64,000 nucleotides of DNA from PKWO01 sp036561005. GTDB lineage: Bacteria > Pseudomonadota > Gammaproteobacteria > Burkholderiales > Burkholderiaceae_D. The DNA lies in assembly GCA_036561005.1 (NCBI GenBank), contig DATBQE010000117.1, forward strand, positions 48,242-112,241, read 5' to 3'. Each line of letters opens with the position of its first letter. Position 1 is the first letter of the stretch. A program made the position numbers and the translations under genes. Positions 59,597 to 64,000 of this stretch are shown here, in pieces. The notes under the pieces are model-generated. The model searched no databases. It saw only the letters and a list, made by a program, of their open reading frames with translations, and was not told where the DNA came from.

Positions 59597-61102
59597 TCAG
59601 ATGTCGAAACTGATACCCTGGGCAAGCGGCAGAGAATGACTGTAGTTGATCGTGTTGGTGGCACGGCGCATGTACGCCTTCCACGAATCGGAACCTGATT
59701 CGCGGCCGCCGCCGGTTTCCTTCTCGCCGCCGAACGCACCGCCGATTTCCGCACCGGACGGGCCGATGTTGACGTTGGCAATACCGCAATCGCTGCCGGA
59801 AGCGGCGATGAAGCTTTCCGCTTCGCGCAGGTCGGTGGTGAAAATCGAAGACGACAAGCCTTGCGGCACTTCATTGTTTGCTGCAATTGCCTGTGCCAGG
59901 TCCGTATAACGCACGATGTACAGGATGGGCGCAAAGGTTTCGTGGTGCATGATCTTCGTTTGGGCCGGCATTTCCACCAGTGCCGGGTGCACGTAGTAGC
60001 CATCTTCGCAGCCTGCCACCGTTGCGCGCTCGCCGCCGAACACCTTGCCTTGTTCAGCCTGGGCCAGTTCCAGCGATTGCTGCATGGCCTTGTAGGCGTT
60101 GGCGTCGATCAGCGGGCCGATCAGCGTAGCCTTGTCGCCAGGATTGCCGATCGGCAGCGATGCGTAGATCTTTTTCAGGCGCGGCACCAGCGTGTCATAA
60201 ACGCTATCGTGCACGAACAGGCGGCGCAGCGTGGTGCAGCGTTGGCCAGCGGTGCCGACTGCCGAAAACACGATACCGCGCACGGCCATTTCCAGGTCGG
60301 CCGAAGGCGCCACGATCATGGCGTTGTTGCCGCCGAGTTCGAGGATGGTACGTGCCAGGCGTTGCGCGCAACGTTCAGCAACTGCGCGGCCCATTTGCGT
60401 GCTGCCGGTGGCGCTGACCACGGGAACGCGTTTGTCGTCCACCAGGGCCTGGCCGCAGGCGCGCTCGCCGATGACCAGTTCGGACAAGCCTTCCGGTGCA
60501 TCGCTACCGAAGCGCTTCAACGCCTTGGCGAACAATGCGTGCACGGCAATCGCCGTCAACGGGGTCTTTTCCGACGGCTTCCAAACGACGGCATCGCCGC
60601 AGACAAAGGCCAGTGCGGCATTCCAGGCCCAGACGGCAACCGGGAAATTGAATGCGGAAATCACGCCGACCACGCCAACCGGATGCCAGGCTTCCATCAT
60701 GCGATGGCCGGGACGCTCGGAAGCAATGGTCAGGCCGTACAGTTGACGCGACAGGCCGACGGCGAAATCGCAGATGTCGATCATTTCCTGCACTTCACCG
60801 AGGCCTTCTTGCAAAATCTTGCCGGCTTCCATGGTGACCAGCATGCCGAGCGCTTGCTTATGCACGCGCAGTTCTTCGCCGAACAAACGAATCAATTCGC
60901 CACGGCGCGGCGCGGGCACATTGCGCCATTGCAAATACGCCGCGTGGGCGCGGCCGATTTTGGCGGTCACTTGTTCCGGCGTATCGGCGCGCAGGCTGGC
61001 CAGCACGGCGCCATTGATCGGCGAGCGGCTGTGGATGTCGCTCCCATGGTAGGGGGCGAGATCGACGCCCAATTCTTTCAGTACGTTAGCGATTGTTTCC
61101 AT
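59597..61102 (-). CDS. amaB: alpha-aminoadipic semialdehyde (piperideine-6-carboxylate) dehydrogenase, ALDH7 type
   Basis: The 501-aa aldehyde dehydrogenase of the antiquitin/ALDH7 group has EAWHPVGVVGVISAFNFPVAVWAWN, VWKPSEKTPLTA, SATGSTQMGRAV, ILELGGNNAMIV (general base Glu), GTAGQRCTTLRRLFV (catalytic Cys) and FGGEKETGGGRESGSDSW, the ALDH7 tail. It oxidises the lysine-derived semialdehyde to 2-aminoadipate. It lies between a lysine/saccharopine dehydrogenase gene and hglS, so the operon covers lysine to 2-hydroxyglutarate except for the aminoadipate transamination step. Confidence 0.93.
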   Translation of the reverse strand: METIANVLKELGVDLAPYHGSDIHSRSPINGAVLASLRADTPEQVTAKIGRAHAAYLQWRNVPAPRRGELIRLFGEELRVHKQALGMLVTMEAGKILQEGLGEVQEMIDICDFAVGLSRQLYGLTIASERPGHRMMEAWHPVGVVGVISAFNFPVAVWAWNAALAFVCGDAVVWKPSEKTPLTAIAVHALFAKALKRFGSDAPEGLSELVIGERACGQALVDDKRVPVVSATGSTQMGRAVAERCAQRLARTILELGGNNAMIVAPSADLEMAVRGIVFSAVGTAGQRCTTLRRLFVHDSVYDTLVPRLKKIYASLPIGNPGDKATLIGPLIDANAYKAMQQSLELAQAEQGKVFGGERATVAGCEDGYYVHPALVEMPAQTKIMHHETFAPILYIVRYTDLAQAIAANNEVPQGLSSSIFTTDLREAESFIAASGSDCGIANVNIGPSGAEIGGAFGGEKETGGGRESGSDSWKAYMRRATNTINYSHSLPLAQGISFDI

Positions 61103-61197
61103 GAGTCTTCTCCAGTTTCACTCTATTCATTCCCAGGCGCCAGATTGATGGCGATACGCTGAGGGACGGAAGAATACCACTTCCTTCAGCGATTCGA

Positions 61198-61265
61198 GTA
61201 GGCTGGGATGAAATCCCGGCTTATCGGCGCCAATTTTGGAACGCTGGGATTTCATCCCAGCCTAC
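61198..61265. repeat. tandem-hairpin extragenic repeat
   Basis: Two 20-bp arms (61198-61217 and 61246-61265) are exact reverse complements. Each arm also contains a small internal palindrome (GGGAT-GA-AATCCC type), so it can fold as one long or two short hairpins. It resembles the widespread bacterial repeats beginning GTAGG-TGGGAT. It lies between the dehydrogenase gene and amaB. Confidence 0.65.
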
Positions 61266-61308
61266 GGTGGTGCTGCGTCGGCGCCCCCGCACGGGCGCGC
61301 CTGACAAA

Positions 61309-62403
61309 TCAAGCAGCGTAGTATTGGCCGAAGCGGTTGCCCAGGAAATCAGCCAGGCTGGTTTGCTCTTGACGCACCAGACCGCGATTGGGCAACTTGC
61401 CTTGCACGACCAGATCAACCATCGCGCAGATGCCCGAAGCGGTTGTCAGTTGGATCGCCGACAGCAACTGACCGTTGACCTTCTGGCTGTAGATCTTCTT
61501 GGCATACGTTTCTTGCTCCAAACGGCCTTCGCGGTTACCGACCACGCTGACGAACACCAGCACCACGTCCTGCTTGGTGATGGGGATCGATGCTTCCATG
61601 ACTTCCTTGAGAATGTGGCGGCGATCCAGTTGGCCCAATTGCAGGTCACGCACCAGCATCTTGATGATATCGCGATGGCCAGGATAGCGCACGGTCTTGT
61701 AGTTCAGGTTTTGTACCTTGCCTTGCAGGCTTTCGCACAGGGTGCCCAAGCCGCCTGAGGTATTGAAGGCTTCATAGTCGACGCCGTCGAGCGAGAAGTG
61801 TTCCATTTCTTCCAGCGGCGACGTTTCGCGCAGGGAACCGTCAACGATTGCTTCGCAAGGATTGCAATATTCGTTGATCAGACCATCTGTGCTCCAGGTC
61901 AGGTTGTACTTGAGCGCGTTGCTTGGGTAGGTTGGCAGTGCACCGACGCGCATGTTGACGTCGCGCAGTGTTTCAAAACGGCTGGCAACGTCGTTGGCGA
62001 CGATGGAGATGAAGCCCGGAGCCAGGCCGCACTGCGGCACGAAAGCCGTATCGGCGCCTTCCGCCAGTTGCTTGACGATACGGGTGCTTTCCACGTCTTC
62101 CGTCAAATCGAAGTAGTGCGACTTGGCCTTCTTGGCAGCAGCGGCGATGACCGGCGTCAGAAAATAAGGGCAAGCGGACAGGGTGACGTCATGGCCCGTG
62201 ATCAAGTCGGTGACCACGCTGGCGTCGGACAAATCGGCCTGCACAACTTTCACGTTCGGGAAGTTGGCCTGGGTGACGTATTCCATGCGCTTCGGGTCGC
62301 GGTCGGCGACGGTCAATTCATAGTCGCCGGTGTGCGACAGCAGGTTCAGGATGGCGTCTCCGATTTTGCCGGCGCCCAACAGGATCAGTTTGGTCTTTTT
62401 CAT
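61309..62403 (-). CDS. saccharopine-dehydrogenase-family enzyme, probable lysine 6-dehydrogenase
   Basis: The 364-aa protein starts with an NAD(P)-binding Rossmann motif (LILLGAGKIGDAILNLL) and continues with the Sacchrp_dh fold (YFDLTEDVESTRIV, VPQCGLAPGFISIVAND, DGLINEYCNPCEAIVDG, KTVRYPGHRDIIKML). It lacks the lysine-ketoglutarate reductase half of bifunctional enzymes and is close in length to lysine 6-dehydrogenases, which turn lysine directly into aminoadipic semialdehyde. A saccharopine-splitting role would need a separate reductase, not seen here. It is the first gene of the lysine operon, divergent from the Lrp-type regulator. Confidence 0.82.
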   Translation of the reverse strand: MKKTKLILLGAGKIGDAILNLLSHTGDYELTVADRDPKRMEYVTQANFPNVKVVQADLSDASVVTDLITGHDVTLSACPYFLTPVIAAAAKKAKSHYFDLTEDVESTRIVKQLAEGADTAFVPQCGLAPGFISIVANDVASRFETLRDVNMRVGALPTYPSNALKYNLTWSTDGLINEYCNPCEAIVDGSLRETSPLEEMEHFSLDGVDYEAFNTSGGLGTLCESLQGKVQNLNYKTVRYPGHRDIIKMLVRDLQLGQLDRRHILKEVMEASIPITKQDVVLVFVSVVGNREGRLEQETYAKKIYSQKVNGQLLSAIQLTTASGICAMVDLVVQGKLPNRGLVRQEQTSLADFLGNRFGQYYAA

Positions 62404-62429
62404 GGTCTACTCTCTAAGGTTGGATTGCT

Positions 62430-62439
62430 GTTGCGCAAC
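62430..62439. promoter_or_regulatory. palindrome upstream of the lysine operon
   Basis: GTTGCGCAAC is a perfect 10-bp palindrome 26 bp before the dehydrogenase ATG, a possible regulator site. Confidence 0.3.
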
Positions 62440-62560
62440 CAGCTACGGCCAGTCGCTGAATTCGTGTTGAGCCGGACAGGAATCTATTGCGTAGCTCTGC
62501 CAGTGCAGCAAGTGTAAAACCTATGCTTGTCAGATAATAGAGAGTAAAATGACGTCACAA

Positions 62561-62577
62561 TGTATCGTAGCAATACA
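62561..62577. promoter_or_regulatory. candidate Lrp-type operator
   Basis: TGTAT-N7-ATACA is an interrupted palindrome 27 bp before the regulator's ATG, in the divergent promoter region. Lrp/AsnC proteins bind imperfect AT-rich palindromes of this size and usually control their own gene and the divergent operon. Confidence 0.4.
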
Positions 62578-62604
62578 AAATGACCATAATTCCACGCAAA
62601 AAGC

Positions 62605-63051
62605 ATGAGCCCTAATCTCGACGACGTAGATAACAAAATTCTGGCCCTTCTGATGGACGACGCCAGAACGCCGATTTCGACCATTGCCAAACGTGTGGGG
62701 ATCGCCCGTACTACTGCCATCGCGCGCATCGCGGCCATGGAAAAGCGTGGCGTGATTGCCGGCTATGGCGTGAAATTGAACCAGGACGTGTATCAACCGG
62801 CGGTGCGCGCCTATGTCGGCATCACCATCGAGCCACGCAGCGCGTCCAGCCTGGTCAACATGCTGCAGAAAATGCCCGAGGTGGAAACCCTGTGCGCCGT
62901 GAGCGGCACGGTGGACTACATGCTGACGCTACGCTGCCAGTCAACCGGCGAGCTGGACCGTCTGCTCGACCAGATCGGCGCGGCCGATGGCGTGCGGCAA
63001 ACGGCGACCTCGATCATTCTGACCAAGCGCATCGACCGCAGTCCTATCTAA
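62605..63051 (+). CDS. Lrp/AsnC-family regulator of the lysine-catabolism operon
   Basis: The 148-aa protein has an N-terminal winged helix (LDDVDNKILALLMDDARTPISTIAKRVGIARTTAIARIAAMEKRGVIAGYGV) and a C-terminal RAM ligand-binding domain (VRAYVGITIEPRSASSLVNMLQKMPEVETLCAVSGTVDYMLTL, LDQIG, TSIILTKRID). It is divergent from the lysine dehydrogenase gene, which suggests lysine or a downstream intermediate as effector; this is inference. It ends at a hairpin shared with the convergent GH114 gene. Confidence 0.92.
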   Translation: MSPNLDDVDNKILALLMDDARTPISTIAKRVGIARTTAIARIAAMEKRGVIAGYGVKLNQDVYQPAVRAYVGITIEPRSASSLVNMLQKMPEVETLCAVSGTVDYMLTLRCQSTGELDRLLDQIGAADGVRQTATSIILTKRIDRSPI

Positions 63052-63070
63052 GACTTACTGCAAACGCAAA

Positions 63071-63100
63071 CACGCCACAGGTTGTGATACCTGTGGCGTG
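63071..63100. terminator. bidirectional terminator hairpin
   Basis: CACGCCACAGG and CCTGTGGCGTG form a perfect 11-bp stem with an 8-base loop between the convergent regulator and GH114 genes. On the minus strand a T-rich stretch (TTTGCGTTTG) follows. Confidence 0.75.
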
Positions 63101-63127
63101 CCTGTCACTTCAACTTACTTCCAGAAC

Positions 63128-64000
<873 letters not shown>

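Noticed and set aside
61221..61418. 65-codon minus-strand frame across the tandem-hairpin repeat
   Set aside because: The translation comes from a known type of extragenic repeat and the antisense of a gene end; not a protein.

Overview
The window reads as chromosomal DNA of a betaproteobacterium, most likely Burkholderiales and close to Oxalobacteraceae (Herminiimonas/Janthinobacterium/Collimonas-like). This rests on the gene repertoire (pst-pho-ppk-ppx, a two-subunit arginine succinyltransferase, ArgR of the AraC type, an NAD-GDH of about 1,570 aa, HglS), the protein sequence style and moderately high GC. No rRNA, tRNA, integrase, transposase or CRISPR array was seen. The species is inferred, not proven.

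Layout. 0-2 kb: carAB with its promoter (carB runs off the left edge). 2-8 kb: a lipoprotein fusing DUF4214 to a serine-hydrolase domain, a GlcG/HbpS-like protein, a GFA-family zinc protein, a REC plus degenerate-GGDEF regulator, an NlpC/P60 peptidase and a patatin lipoprotein. 8-18 kb: pstS-pstCAB-phoU-phoB-phoR, divergent from ppk-sixA, with a Pho box for each direction between them. 18-21.4 kb: an operon encoding an OlsB-like acyltransferase, a PlcP-like metallophosphoesterase and an Agt-like glycosyltransferase, preceded by three 11-bp Pho half-sites in perfect phase. 21.5-25 kb: an Ala/Lys-rich H1-like protein, an orphan amino-acid-type binding protein and ppx, which also has a candidate Pho box. 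25-37 kb: a 1,329-aa tail-anchored coiled-coil protein, a REC-DUF3369-HisKA-REC hybrid kinase, and a giant sensor kinase with a truncated Ser/Thr-kinase remnant and an AAA ATPase. 37-41 kb: a catalase-like haem protein tail to tail with an operon of two paralogous unknown proteins plus a DyP peroxidase. 41-57 kb: one long arginine-catabolism block (argR, astC, aruF, aruG, astD, astB, a polar amino-acid ABC transporter, NAD-GDH, astE). 57-64 kb: a DMT transporter, a lysine-catabolism operon (lysine/saccharopine dehydrogenase, amaB, hglS) with a divergent Lrp-type regulator, and a partial GH114 enzyme with a Thr-Pro linker.

How it works together. The largest theme is phosphate. PhoBR should switch on uptake (pst), polyphosphate synthesis and breakdown (ppk, ppx), and replacement of phospholipids by ornithine lipids and glycolipids (olsB-plcP-agt). 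The Pho boxes were read directly; the lipid-remodelling assignment is inference from family and context. The second theme is amino-acid catabolism: arginine to succinate and glutamate, then to 2-oxoglutarate by the GDH in the same block, and lysine to 2-hydroxyglutarate.

Between genes lie several non-coding elements: three copies of a roughly 110-bp structured repeat whose central hairpin shows compensatory changes, a 165-bp MITE-like inverted repeat, a tandem-hairpin repeat and some perfect palindromes. The best candidates for undescribed biology are the structured repeat family, the DyP/catalase-like module with its paralogous unknown pair, the giant coiled-coil protein, and the olsB-plcP-agt operon as a single Pho-controlled unit.
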